A DNA stretch of 64,000 nt from JAGQVA01 sp041391725 (lineage in GTDB: Bacteria > Bacteroidota > Bacteroidia > J057). The translations under genes and the position numbers were made by a program. Location: the NCBI GenBank assembly GCA_041391725.1, contig JAWKNL010000023.1:46428-110427 (forward strand). Direction: 5' to 3'. The notes beneath the pieces are model-generated. The model had not been told where the DNA came from. It was given only the letters and a program-made list of their open reading frames with translations, and ran no database searches. Shown here in pieces: positions 9,573 to 18,569 of the stretch. Position 1 is the first letter of the stretch. Every line of letters starts with the position of its first letter.

Positions 9573-10460
9573 ATGAATCTGGTCATTTCCAACCTAACCC
9601 AAACCTACCCCAACGGCGTCCAGGCCCTGAAAGGAATAAATCTCACCATCCCCACCGGCATGTATGGCCTGCTTGGCCCCAACGGCGCCGGAAAATCCAC
9701 CCTCATGCGTATCCTCGCCACCCTTCAGGAACCCGGCTCAGGAGAAGTATGGCTGGGAGAAATCAACGTTCTCACCCAGAAAGACGAAGTACGCAAAGTC
9801 CTCGGCTATTTGCCGCAGGAGTTTGGTGTATATCCTAAAGTAAGCGCTGAAGCACTCCTCGATCACCTCGCAGTTCTCAAAGGTGTAACTCTGAAAGGCG
9901 AACGAAAAGACCTGGTCGAACAACTCCTCCTTAAAACCAACCTTTACAACGACCGCAAAAAGAAACTCGGTGGTTACTCCGGCGGCATGCGCCAGCGTTT
10001 TGGTATTGCCCAGGCGCTGCTGTCCAACCCTCGTCTCATCATTGTGGATGAGCCTACCGCAGGTCTCGACCCCGCAGAAAGAAACCGTTTCCACAACCTG
10101 CTCAGCGAGTTGGGCCAGAACGCCATTGTCATTCTCTCCACCCATATCGTCGAAGACGTAACCAAACTTTGCACCGACATGGCCATTATCAATAAAGGGG
10201 AAATTCTGATGACCGGCCACCCGGCAGAAGCTGTTGCCAGTCTCTCCGGTAAAATCTGGCGGGTAGTCATTGACCGCGAGGAACTTGAAAACTTTCGCAA
10301 TACCTATACCGTCATTTCCGACCAACTGATGCCTGCAGGAAAAATTCAGCTCGATATTTACGCCAATTCTGATCCCGGAGCGGGTTTCCGCGAAGTCGAG
10401 CCCGACCTCGAACACGTCTATTTCTCCCATATTTTTGGCGGTATTCACCAGCGTGCCTAA
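9573..10460 (+). CDS. ABC transporter ATP-binding protein
   Basis: A 295-residue ABC ATPase. Walker A is GPNGAGKST (Lys41), the signature is YSGGMRQR, and Walker B with the D-loop is LIIVDEPTAGLDP. A C-terminal extension of about 70 residues follows the nucleotide-binding domain. The sequence TAACTTTG at 9553-9560 fits a Bacteroidota -7 box, which would leave a very short leader. The next gene, 26 bp downstream, is its permease fused to a peptidase. Together they resemble ABC-2-type exporters; the cargo is not known. Confidence 0.9.
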   Translation: MNLVISNLTQTYPNGVQALKGINLTIPTGMYGLLGPNGAGKSTLMRILATLQEPGSGEVWLGEINVLTQKDEVRKVLGYLPQEFGVYPKVSAEALLDHLAVLKGVTLKGERKDLVEQLLLKTNLYNDRKKKLGGYSGGMRQRFGIAQALLSNPRLIIVDEPTAGLDPAERNRFHNLLSELGQNAIVILSTHIVEDVTKLCTDMAIINKGEILMTGHPAEAVASLSGKIWRVVIDREELENFRNTYTVISDQLMPAGKIQLDIYANSDPGAGFREVEPDLEHVYFSHIFGGIHQRA

Positions 10461-10486
10461 GTCTATCATACATTATCTCCGTAACT

Positions 10487-13400
10487 ATGTTTACTGAAAT
10501 ACTCCGATTCGAACTATACTACCGGTTTCGCAGGCCGGCTACTTATATCTATTTCGGGCTGATGTTTCTGATGGCCTTTGGCGCCATTGCCTGGGAAAAC
10601 CTCACAGTAGGCGGAGGCACCGGCCTTGTTAAGGAAAATGCACCCACTGTTCTTTCCTATGGAATGGTGATTCTCTGCGCCATTCCGGGCTTTTTTGTCT
10701 GTTCCGCTATTATGGGTGTACCCGTATTGCGCGATTTCGATCACCTGACATTCCCAATGATTTTCACATCTCCGATCAGCAAGGGAGAATATCTGACTGG
10801 CAGGTTTGCGGGTTCGATGCTTACCACACTGTTTGTCTTTCTGGGCATTCCGCTGGGTTATATGATCGGCTCCCTGATGCCCTGGCTCGACGACGATAAA
10901 ATGCTCCCCTTCCACCTCTGGCATTTCTTTCAGCCATTTTTCCTCTTTGTGATACCCAATGTGCTGATTTCTGGCTCGCTGTTTTTTATGGGAGGTGCGC
11001 TGAGCAAGCGGCTGCTTTTTGTATTTGTGCAGGGCGTAGGGCTCCTGACATTCTATATGGTTGGGGCCAATATCAGCCAGGAGCTTGGCAGCCGCACCAT
11101 TGCAGCACTCCTCGACCCTGTCGGACTCAACCTGCTTGAAATTTCCTCTCAATATTGGACGGTAGCCGAACAAAACACGCAATTGTATTCGCTCACAGGG
11201 TTGGTTTTGTGGAATCGAATTATATGGCTGGCAATCGCGGGAATTACATTTATACTCACCTACCGGTTTTTTAACTATAAAATCGCCGGAAGCAAAAAGC
11301 GTAAATCCGCCGAAAAAAGCACGGAGCCGGAACTCCTGCCCGTTAGTCGCAGCATTTCCATGGTACGGCCCACTATCACCGAGGGGTTTTCCACCCATCT
11401 CAGCCGTATTCTCAGCCTGTCAAAACTGTATTTTGCCGAAATTGTGTATTCCATACCCTTTATCGCCATTACCCTGATGGGAATTCTCCTGTTGATAATC
11501 AACTCGTTTGAGTTCAACACCATGTATGGAACCGACATTTACCCTACGACCTACTCTGTGCTCGAACTTCTCAGCGAGTTTAATCTGTTTTTTGTCATCC
11601 TGATTGTCTTTTACAGTGGAGAGTTGATCTGGCGGGAGAGAGATCTCAAAATGGATCAGATTTACGATACCCTTCCGGTTCCCAATTTTGTGGGCCTCTC
11701 GGCCAAGTTTTTGGGTTTTATGTATGTAAATCTGGTACTACTGACCGTGCTGCTGGTTACGGGTATTCTGATTCAGGCCGGTAAGGGATATTATCACTTT
11801 GAGTTGCCGGTTTACCTCTCTGATCTTTATACTGATAAATTTATCTTCATCCTGCTTTTTTCTCTGCTCGGCTTTTTTATTCAGGTTGTTGCCAATCAGA
11901 AATACCTGGGGCATTCGCTGATTATCCTGTTTTTTATGTTTGTGTTTTTCCTTTTCCCGGAAATGGGACTGGAGCACATCATGTTCAGGTTTGGTGCGAT
12001 GGATCTGGGAACTTATTCCGACATGAACAACTACGGCCATTATGTTTCTCCGTTCTCATGGCTTTCCGTTTACTGGATAGGATTTGCGCTTTTACTTTTT
12101 GCACTGAGTGTATTATTTGCAATCAGGGGTACCGATGCCGTTTTAAAAACCAGGTTAAAACTCGCCCGGTTTCGATTCTCTCGTCCGGTGATAGTTTTTA
12201 CGATTGTTGCACTATTCACTTTTTCGGCGTCGGGCTGTTATATCTATTACAACACCAATGTCCTCAACGAATACAAAAATTCTGATGACATGAAAAAGCT
12301 GCGGGCCGGATACGAAAAAACGCTCAAAAAGTATCAGGATATCCCCCAGCCCCGCATCGTGGAGACAAAACTGAATGTGGATATTTTCCCTTACCAGCGC
12401 AATTTTGATGTAAAGGGTTTTTATATCCTCAAAAATAAAAATGAAACTCCTGTAAGCCATATTCATATCCAGCATACTCACGAACGGGGAATGAAAATCA
12501 AAACCCTGACATTCGCCAGAGCAGACACTGCGGGTACAGTTCAGACGGTTGTTTCCGAGTCATGGCCAGAGTACAAATATTTTATCTATGAACTGAATCC
12601 TCCCCTTGCACCGGGCGACAGTCTTCGAATGGATTTTGAAGGAGAATTCCGAACTACAGGCTTTGTGGAAGGCGAATCCAATACCAATATTGTCTATAAC
12701 GGAACCTTTTTCAACAATACCTATTTCCCGTCGCTGGGGTATAACGACGAATTTGAGATGCAGGAAGACAAAGACAGGGAAGAGGAAGGACTGCCTGAAA
12801 AAGAGCGGATGCGCGACCGAAAAGATCCGATCGGACAAAAAATCAATCTCGTCGGAGACGATGCCGATCATATCCGCTTCGAAATCGAAATAAGCACCAC
12901 AGAAGACCAGATTGCGCTTGCTCCGGGCTATCTCCAGAAAGAATGGACAGAAGATGGAAGACGCCATTTTCATTACAAAATGGATGCCCCGATGTTTAAT
13001 TTTTATTCCATACTTTCTGCCCGGTATGAAGTGCAGCGCGAGGTATTTGACCTTCCCGGAGTCGGGCCTGTCAATCTGGAAATATATTATCACAAGGGCC
13101 ATGAGTATAATCTCGACCGGATGATGGAAGGAATGAAACATTCGCTTACCTATTATACCCAACATTTCAGCCCCTATCAGTTCCGGCAGATGCGCATTCT
13201 GGAGTTTCCGCGTTATGCGACCTTTGCTCAGTCTTATGCCAATACCGTTCCCTTCTCCGAAGGAATCGGATTTATTATGGACATAAAAGAAGATGATGTG
13301 GACATGGCCTATTATGTCACTGCCCACGAAATGGCGCACCAGTGGTGGGGACATCAGGTAACCGAAGCTCAGGTAAAAGGCAATGCCATGCTTTCTGAAA

Positions 13401-14113
13401 CCATGTCGCAGTATTCTGCCCTGATGGTGATGAAAGAGAAATACCCGCCCGAGATGATGCAGAAATTTCTACAGCACGAACTCGACCGCTACCTCCGGGG
13501 AAGATCAGCAGAAACCAAAAAGGAGATGCCCCTCGAACTTGTCGAAGCGCAGGGTTATATCCACTATCGCAAGGGTTCGCTGGTCATGTATGCTTTGCAG
13601 GATTATATTTCAGAGGATAGCGTAAATGCAGCTCTTCACCGCTATGTCAACGACTGGGCCTGGCGAGAGGATCGCTACGTAACTTCTGACATCCTGCTGG
13701 ATTATTTCAGGCAGGTCACCCCCGACAGCCTTCGGTATATCATTACCGATCTGTTTGAGACCATTACACTCTTCGAAAACCAGGCAAAAACTGCTACCTA
13801 TGAGGAGATTTCGGCGGGCGAATATAAAGTTTCACTCGACGTGGAAACGATCAAATACCGCGCAGACAGCCTGGGTAATGAAACCGAAATTCCTGTCAAT
13901 GACCTGATGGATATTGGTGTCTTTGGAAAAACAGATAAAGGCAAAGACACCCTGCTTTACCTTCAAAAACACCGGATTACAGGAAAACAAAATCACTTCG
14001 AGATCAAAGTAGGATCAAAACCCGTAAAAGCTGGCATAGATCCTATCAACAAGCTGATTGACCGCAATCCGAAAGATAATGTAAAAACTACGGAACAGAA
14101 GGAAACGATTTAA
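10487..14113 (+). CDS. ABC-2-type permease fused to M1-family aminopeptidase
   Basis: A 1208-residue protein. The first 600 residues are permease-like with about a dozen hydrophobic helices in two blocks, split by a soluble segment near residues 260-300. The remainder is a periplasmic zinc peptidase of the M1 type with HEMAHQWWGH (His947, Glu948, His951) and a glutamate at 971 as the likely third zinc ligand. The spacing to that glutamate is one residue longer than in classical M1 enzymes. This permease-peptidase fusion is known in Bacteroidota. It lies 26 bp after the ATPase gene, so the pair makes one exporter. The peptidase may trim an exported or extracytoplasmic peptide. Confidence 0.9.
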   Translation: MFTEILRFELYYRFRRPATYIYFGLMFLMAFGAIAWENLTVGGGTGLVKENAPTVLSYGMVILCAIPGFFVCSAIMGVPVLRDFDHLTFPMIFTSPISKGEYLTGRFAGSMLTTLFVFLGIPLGYMIGSLMPWLDDDKMLPFHLWHFFQPFFLFVIPNVLISGSLFFMGGALSKRLLFVFVQGVGLLTFYMVGANISQELGSRTIAALLDPVGLNLLEISSQYWTVAEQNTQLYSLTGLVLWNRIIWLAIAGITFILTYRFFNYKIAGSKKRKSAEKSTEPELLPVSRSISMVRPTITEGFSTHLSRILSLSKLYFAEIVYSIPFIAITLMGILLLIINSFEFNTMYGTDIYPTTYSVLELLSEFNLFFVILIVFYSGELIWRERDLKMDQIYDTLPVPNFVGLSAKFLGFMYVNLVLLTVLLVTGILIQAGKGYYHFELPVYLSDLYTDKFIFILLFSLLGFFIQVVANQKYLGHSLIILFFMFVFFLFPEMGLEHIMFRFGAMDLGTYSDMNNYGHYVSPFSWLSVYWIGFALLLFALSVLFAIRGTDAVLKTRLKLARFRFSRPVIVFTIVALFTFSASGCYIYYNTNVLNEYKNSDDMKKLRAGYEKTLKKYQDIPQPRIVETKLNVDIFPYQRNFDVKGFYILKNKNETPVSHIHIQHTHERGMKIKTLTFARADTAGTVQTVVSESWPEYKYFIYELNPPLAPGDSLRMDFEGEFRTTGFVEGESNTNIVYNGTFFNNTYFPSLGYNDEFEMQEDKDREEEGLPEKERMRDRKDPIGQKINLVGDDADHIRFEIEISTTEDQIALAPGYLQKEWTEDGRRHFHYKMDAPMFNFYSILSARYEVQREVFDLPGVGPVNLEIYYHKGHEYNLDRMMEGMKHSLTYYTQHFSPYQFRQMRILEFPRYATFAQSYANTVPFSEGIGFIMDIKEDDVDMAYYVTAHEMAHQWWGHQVTEAQVKGNAMLSETMSQYSALMVMKEKYPPEMMQKFLQHELDRYLRGRSAETKKEMPLELVEAQGYIHYRKGSLVMYALQDYISEDSVNAALHRYVNDWAWREDRYVTSDILLDYFRQVTPDSLRYIITDLFETITLFENQAKTATYEEISAGEYKVSLDVETIKYRADSLGNETEIPVNDLMDIGVFGKTDKGKDTLLYLQKHRITGKQNHFEIKVGSKPVKAGIDPINKLIDRNPKDNVKTTEQKETI

Positions 14114-14142
14114 GCCAAAAAACACGCATAATAAGCCTAAAT

Positions 14143-14505
14143 ATGGAAAAGTACATGTCAACTTCTCAAGTCATTCGCTGGTCAGCGAGAGTGTGGGGAA
14201 TCCTGAGTATTGCCTTTCTGCTTTTTATGATCGGCGGGCACATCTTCGGAGATGAGCCGCAAAACTTCAACAACAGCCGGGAGATGATCAGCCTGATATT
14301 TTTTCCGGGGGGCGTACTTGCAGGGCTGATTGTGGCCATGCGCTCAGAAAAGACGGGCGGGCTGATTGCTGCGCTGAGTATGGCAGTCTTTTTTGTCATG
14401 GCCCCCAATGCGCTCGGTACTATGTGGTTTTGGGTGATTGTAGCTCCTGCGGTGCTGTTTCTGGCCTATGGATTTTACTTTTCTCGCCAGGTGAAGGCGG
14501 GTTAA
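14143..14505 (+). CDS. Small four-helix membrane protein
   Basis: A 120-residue hydrophobic protein with predicted membrane segments at about residues 12-32, 48-66, 73-90 and 93-112. The first loop (GDEPQNFNNSREM) is the only clearly polar part. It starts 29 bp after the permease-peptidase gene on the same strand and may be its third cistron. Proteins of this look are usually annotated as uncharacterised (DUF-type) membrane proteins. A second ATG lies four codons later. Confidence 0.65.
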   Translation: MEKYMSTSQVIRWSARVWGILSIAFLLFMIGGHIFGDEPQNFNNSREMISLIFFPGGVLAGLIVAMRSEKTGGLIAALSMAVFFVMAPNALGTMWFWVIVAPAVLFLAYGFYFSRQVKAG

Positions 14506-14531
14506 ATTTGGGAGTTTTAGAAGGCTAAACA

Positions 14532-14627
14532 CAGAGAAACAGAGAAACAGAGCTGCAGAGAAACAGAGCTGCAGAGAAACAGAGAAACAGAGAAACAGAG
14601 AAACAGAGCTGCAGAGAAACAGAGCTA
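14532..14627. repeat. 12 x 8-bp tandem repeat (CAGAGAAA / CAGAGCTG)
   Basis: Twelve consecutive 8-bp units run without interruption. The order is AAA, AAA, CTG, AAA, CTG, AAA x4, CTG, AAA, CTA, naming each unit by the last three bases after CAGAG. The CTG variants create PstI-type CTGCAG palindromes at the unit junctions. The array fills the space between the convergent small membrane gene and ribF. It does not contain a credible gene; the reading frames across it are repetitive Ser/Leu/Phe/Cys strings. Confidence 0.95.
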
Positions 14628-14653
14628 TTAAGGGACAGAAGTTGGACATGGAC

Positions 14654-15589
14654 TCAACTAAACTTTTGGATTAGTTCTTCTCCTATTTGTTTGTCCCTGT
14701 TCATTGCGGCAATAAGTGCGTCGAGGGAATCAAATTTTTCCTCACCCCGCATCCATTCGAGCACATTGACCCGGATGTTTTTGCCGTAAATATCGCGGTC
14801 GAAATTGTAAAGCCAGACTTCCTGGGAGCGTTCAAACTCGCCCATTGTGGGCTTTTTGCCGATGCTCATCAGGCCCCAGTGGTTTTCGCCTTCCACCTTC
14901 GCCTGGACAAAATAAATCCCGTCGCGGGGAATCAGTTTGCGCGGGTCTTCGGGATCAATATTGGCTGTGGGAAAACCGAGTTTGCGGCCCTGCTTTTCGC
15001 CGTGGATCACGGTTCCGGCAAAGGAATAAGGATAACCCAGATAGAGGTTTGCAGCGGTGGCATCGCCTTCGGCGAGCGCCTTGCGGATTTTTGTGCTACT
15101 GATATTGGCATTGTCGATGGTCTGGGCCGGAATTTCTTCGACTTTGTAGTTTCCTTCATCTGCCAGTTCCCGCAATTCCTCAATTCCTCCCGTCCTGTTT
15201 TTACCAAACTTATGGTCATAACCGATAATGATTTTGCGGATATCGGCTGTCTGGATCAGTATATCGCGAATAAAAGCTTTGGAGGGAATACGGGAAAAAT
15301 CTTTGGAAAAGGGAATAACCAGTACTTTATCTATTCCGATGCTTTCGAGAGTTTCTATTTTCTCTTCCAGTGTCTGCAGGAGCCTGAGCGGATTATTTTC
15401 GGGGAAAAGAACCAGCCGGGGATGGGGGTGAAAGGTAATGACCAGCGAGCGGGAAGATTCTTCGCGTGCAGAAGCTTTGAGCCGGTCAAGGATAACCCTG
15501 TGGCCGAGGTGTACACCGTCAAATGTACCTATGGTTGCAACGGTAGGGCCGTTTTTAATAAATGATTCCAGCGATCTGTAAACTTCCAT
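14654..15589 (-). CDS. ribF: Bifunctional riboflavin kinase / FAD synthetase
   Basis: A 311-residue protein with the N-terminal nucleotidyltransferase domain (TIGTFDGVHLGHRVIL near residue 18 and a later VIGYDHKFGKNRTGG) and the C-terminal flavokinase domain (GEKQGRKLGFPTANI, then IYFVQAKV and the EVWLYNFDRDIYG region). It phosphorylates riboflavin to FMN and adenylates FMN to FAD in the cytoplasm. The length and domain order are standard. It follows truB on the same strand with a 32-bp gap, the usual pairing in Bacteroidota. Confidence 0.95.
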   Translation of the reverse strand: MEVYRSLESFIKNGPTVATIGTFDGVHLGHRVILDRLKASAREESSRSLVITFHPHPRLVLFPENNPLRLLQTLEEKIETLESIGIDKVLVIPFSKDFSRIPSKAFIRDILIQTADIRKIIIGYDHKFGKNRTGGIEELRELADEGNYKVEEIPAQTIDNANISSTKIRKALAEGDATAANLYLGYPYSFAGTVIHGEKQGRKLGFPTANIDPEDPRKLIPRDGIYFVQAKVEGENHWGLMSIGKKPTMGEFERSQEVWLYNFDRDIYGKNIRVNVLEWMRGEEKFDSLDALIAAMNRDKQIGEELIQKFS

Positions 15590-15621
15590 GATCCGGTGAT
15601 AAAAGTAGGTGGCGGTGTAGG

Positions 15622-16305
15622 TTACGAATTTGGTTTTTTTGTCCCGAATTTTGCAGCAAAATCCTGGATTTCCCAGGCACTTTCCAGCCGGTAATGTCCA
15701 ATAGCTGTGCGTTTCAGTTCGGTGATATACGCTCCGGTTCCCAGGGTCTGGCCCAGATCGTGGATAAGCGATCGGATGTAGGTACCCTTGCTGCAGCGGA
15801 TGCGGGCAGAGAAAATGGGGGGTTCTGCCCCGGTTTCGATAAGGGTAAAATCATAAATGTTTACCTGCCGGGATTTGAGTTCTATTTCTGCCCCGGCCCT
15901 TGCGGCTTTGTATGCGCGTTTTCCGTTTACTTTTACCGCCGAAAAAACCGGAGGAAGCTGTGATATCTCTCCACGGAATGCAGGAAGCGCACTTTCTATT
16001 GCAGCAGCTGTGATATGGCTGGCATCGCAGATATTTTCTTCAGGGTATTCAGCGTCATAAGAAGGGGTCGTGGCGCCCATTTTAAACCAGACTTCGTACT
16101 CCTTTTCCATGTCTTGTACATGGTTGATCTGTTTGGTATGTTTTCCTGTGCAGATGATCAGCAGCCCTGTCGCCAGGGGGTCAAGGGTGCCTGCATGGCC
16201 TACCTTTTTGGTGCGGGTGGTATTTCTCACTTTGGCTACAAGGTCAAAGGAAGTCCAGCCTTTGGGTTTGTTGAACAAGAGTGTTTGTCCTTCTTCAAAA
16301 TTCAT
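15622..16305 (-). CDS. truB: tRNA pseudouridine-55 synthase
   Basis: A 227-residue TruB. The start at 16305 (MNFEEGQTLLFNKPKGWTSF) is preferred to an upstream ATG at 16395 because homologues begin close to the LLxNKPxGWTSF block. The catalytic aspartate is in GHAGTLDPLATGLL. Further conserved blocks are RGEISQLPPVFSAVKVNGKRAY and CSKGTYIRSL. The protein isomerises uridine 55 in the T-loop of tRNAs. Like many Bacteroidota TruB proteins it lacks a long C-terminal PUA extension. Confidence 0.95.
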   Translation of the reverse strand: MNFEEGQTLLFNKPKGWTSFDLVAKVRNTTRTKKVGHAGTLDPLATGLLIICTGKHTKQINHVQDMEKEYEVWFKMGATTPSYDAEYPEENICDASHITAAAIESALPAFRGEISQLPPVFSAVKVNGKRAYKAARAGAEIELKSRQVNIYDFTLIETGAEPPIFSARIRCSKGTYIRSLIHDLGQTLGTGAYITELKRTAIGHYRLESAWEIQDFAAKFGTKKPNS

Positions 16306-16386
16306 CGGGAGTGATCGATTTCGGTTGATGACGCTGCAAAAATACGGGGTAAGCCCGTAAGAACAAGCTATAAAAAATGAAAAACT

Positions 16387-16445
16387 GTTATGCATGCATA
16401 ATATATTTTTTTTATATTAGCAGAATAAAAGTATGCATGCATAAC
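16387..16445. promoter_or_regulatory. Paired TATGCATGCATA palindromes upstream of acyl-CoA dehydrogenase
   Basis: Two copies of the perfect palindrome TATGCATGCATA lie at 16389-16400 and 16432-16443. The first extends to TTATGCATGCATAA (16388-16401). The outer flanks mirror each other (GTTATGCATGCATA and TATGCATGCATAAC), so the pair is itself inverted. The centres are 43 bp apart, about four helical turns, with an AT-rich stretch between them. Position just upstream of the acyl-CoA dehydrogenase start and next to the divergent truB suggests a dimeric repressor site, possibly of TetR or FadR type. The regulator is not identified. Confidence 0.6.
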
Positions 16446-16492
16446 AAACACGCACCCATTCATTTTCGTTATACAACAAAGACCTAATTACT

Positions 16493-18286
16493 ATGGACAC
16501 TGTAAAAAATAACCAGGCAATCAAAGGTGGAGAGTTTTTGATTCGTGAGACGGAGGCAGGAGATGTGTTTATTCCCGAATCGTTTTCCGAAGAGCAGCAA
16601 ATGATGGCAGAGGCCTGCCGCGATTTTGCAGAAACTGAAGTGTACCCGCATGTGGAAAGAATGGATAAGCTGGAAGAGGGATTTATGCCCCGTTTGCTGG
16701 AAAAAGCGGGAGAACTGGGACTGCTGGCGATCACTGTACCCGAAGAATATGGCGGACTGGGGATGAGTTTCAACACTTCCATGCTGATAGCAGATGCCCT
16801 GGGTCCCACAGGTTCTTTTTCTACAGCATATGGTGCACATACGGGTATCGGCACGCTTCCGATCCAATATTACGGCACGGAGGCACAAAAGGCGCGTTAT
16901 CTTCCCTTACTCGCCTCCGGCGAGTGGAAAGCCTCTTACTGTCTCACCGAGCCCGACGCCGGCTCTGACGCCAACAGCGGTAAAACCAAAGCCGTGCTCA
17001 ATGAAGCGGGTACCCATTACCTCATTACCGGTCAGAAAATGTGGATTTCCAATGCCGGTTTCGCAGACTTGTTTATCGTATTTGCCCGCATTGAAAACGA
17101 CAAAAATCTCACCGCTTTTATCGTTGAGAAAAATTTTGGTGGAATAACGATGAACGATGAGGAGAAAAAAATGGGCATTAAAGGTTCCTCTACCCGTCAG
17201 GTATTTTTCAACGAAACACCCGTTCCGGTAGAAAATATGCTCTCCGATCGTGGAAATGGATTTAAAATCGCCGTTAATATCCTCAATATTGGTCGTATCA
17301 AACTCGGTGTTGGTGCTGTGGGTGGTGCAAAGGCTGTTGCTGAACTGGCAGTCCGTTATGCCAACGAGCGTATTCAGTTTGGTCAGCCAATCGCCAACTT
17401 TGGGGCTATTCAGCACAAGCTGGCTGAAATGGCCATCAAAACCTATGCATCGGAAGCTGCCTGTTACCGCGCCGGACAAAATATCGAAGACAAAATCAAC
17501 GAACTGGTAGCCAATGGGCTTTCAAAGGAAAATGCTATTCTCAAAGGCCTGGAACAGTTTGCCATCGAATGTGCGATCCTGAAAGTACACGGTTCTGAAA
17601 TTCTCGATTTTGTCGTGGACGAAGGGGTACAGGTATATGGAGGAATGGGTTTCTCTGCTGAAGCGCCTATGGAGCGCGCCTATCGCGATGCCCGTATCAC
17701 CCGCATTTATGAGGGAACCAATGAAATCAACCGGATGTTGATCGTAGGCATGATCCTCAAACGCGCCATGACTGGCGAACTCAACCTGATGGGCCCGGCA
17801 ATGGCAGTATTTAAAGAACTGACTTCTCTGCCCGACTTTGGAGGCGACGATAACAGCCTGTTTGCAGCAGAGAAAAAAGTCATAGCTAACCTGAAGAAAG
17901 CCCTGCTGATGGTTGCCGGGAAAGCTGCGCAGGATTTGGGCGGAAAACTCAACGACGAGCAGGAAATTCTGATGAACCTGGCGGATATGGCGATTGAAAT
18001 TTACGCTGCCGAGTCAGCGCTGCTCCGCACCGAAAAACTGGTGGGAATGCGTGGAGAGACTGAGTGCCAGCCGCAGATCAGCATGGCAAAAGTATATATT
18101 TACGAAGCGATGGATGTCGTTTTCCGTGCAGGCAAAGAAGCGGTAGCAGCATTTGCCAAAGACGATGACCAAAGCATGTTGCTGATGGGACTCAAACGTT
18201 TTACCCAGGCCCGCCTGGTAAATACAAAAGCCCTCCGCCGTGAAATTGCCGGCTATATGATCGAAAAAAACGGATATCCATTCTGA
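16493..18286 (+). CDS. Acyl-CoA dehydrogenase
   Basis: A 597-residue acyl-CoA dehydrogenase of the longer type with an extra C-terminal helical domain. FAD/substrate motifs are CLTEPDAGSDANSGKT and KMWISNAGFADLF. The catalytic glutamate is in RITRIYEGTNEINR, and GVQVYGGMGFSAEAPMERAYRD is typical. It catalyses the first step of fatty acid beta-oxidation. The C-terminal 170 residues resemble the extension of very-long-chain enzymes, which suggests long acyl chains. It appears monocistronic, with a strong hairpin terminator directly after it and a palindromic operator-like pair in front. Confidence 0.93.
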   Translation: MDTVKNNQAIKGGEFLIRETEAGDVFIPESFSEEQQMMAEACRDFAETEVYPHVERMDKLEEGFMPRLLEKAGELGLLAITVPEEYGGLGMSFNTSMLIADALGPTGSFSTAYGAHTGIGTLPIQYYGTEAQKARYLPLLASGEWKASYCLTEPDAGSDANSGKTKAVLNEAGTHYLITGQKMWISNAGFADLFIVFARIENDKNLTAFIVEKNFGGITMNDEEKKMGIKGSSTRQVFFNETPVPVENMLSDRGNGFKIAVNILNIGRIKLGVGAVGGAKAVAELAVRYANERIQFGQPIANFGAIQHKLAEMAIKTYASEAACYRAGQNIEDKINELVANGLSKENAILKGLEQFAIECAILKVHGSEILDFVVDEGVQVYGGMGFSAEAPMERAYRDARITRIYEGTNEINRMLIVGMILKRAMTGELNLMGPAMAVFKELTSLPDFGGDDNSLFAAEKKVIANLKKALLMVAGKAAQDLGGKLNDEQEILMNLADMAIEIYAAESALLRTEKLVGMRGETECQPQISMAKVYIYEAMDVVFRAGKEAVAAFAKDDDQSMLLMGLKRFTQARLVNTKALRREIAGYMIEKNGYPF

Positions 18287-18308
18287 CTCTTTTTTAGAAC
18301 CAAACGAG

Positions 18309-18340
18309 AAACCTCTTCCGAAAGGGAGAGGTTTTTTTTT
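18309..18340 (+). terminator. Rho-independent terminator after acyl-CoA dehydrogenase
   Basis: The stem AAACCTCTTCC (18309-18319) pairs with GGGAGAGGTTT (18324-18334) around a GAAA tetraloop, with one G-T wobble, and runs into nine T residues (18332-18340). It begins 22 bp after the acyl-CoA dehydrogenase stop. Confidence 0.9.
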
Positions 18341-18401
18341 GTTTTCCACTGAGCGGAAGTGCGGAAAGCGGTTTGTGAAATTTTGGCGATATAGAATAAG
18401 G

Positions 18402-18424
18402 AGCTCGCAAAGGCGCAGAGTCGC
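18402..18424. repeat. GCAAAGGCGCAGAG low-complexity element
   Basis: The sequence GCTCGCAAAGGCGCAGAGTCGC, followed by AAAGG, is a degenerate tandem of GCAAAG/GCAGAG units in the otherwise empty stretch 18341-18569. It resembles the purine-rich spacer elements at 3865 and 14532. No gene or RNA is visible in the rest of that stretch. Confidence 0.4.
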
Positions 18425-18569
18425 AAAGGATTCACCCAAAGAGATTTAATCCTTGCAATCTTAGTAGTTCCTGAAGAGATGGTGTTGCTTATTTGCGAGA
18501 GACCCTCTTTTTCGAAAACCACTTGCTGATTATTATTGCTGGTTCTCAGACTATTTTTTCAAAGTGTAA

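Noticed and set aside
12560..13354. 264-codon open frame on the minus strand
   Set aside because: It is antisense to the M1 peptidase domain, with no recognisable family.
14532..14627. CRISPR array
   Set aside because: The 8-bp units are contiguous, without unique spacers, and no cas genes are present.
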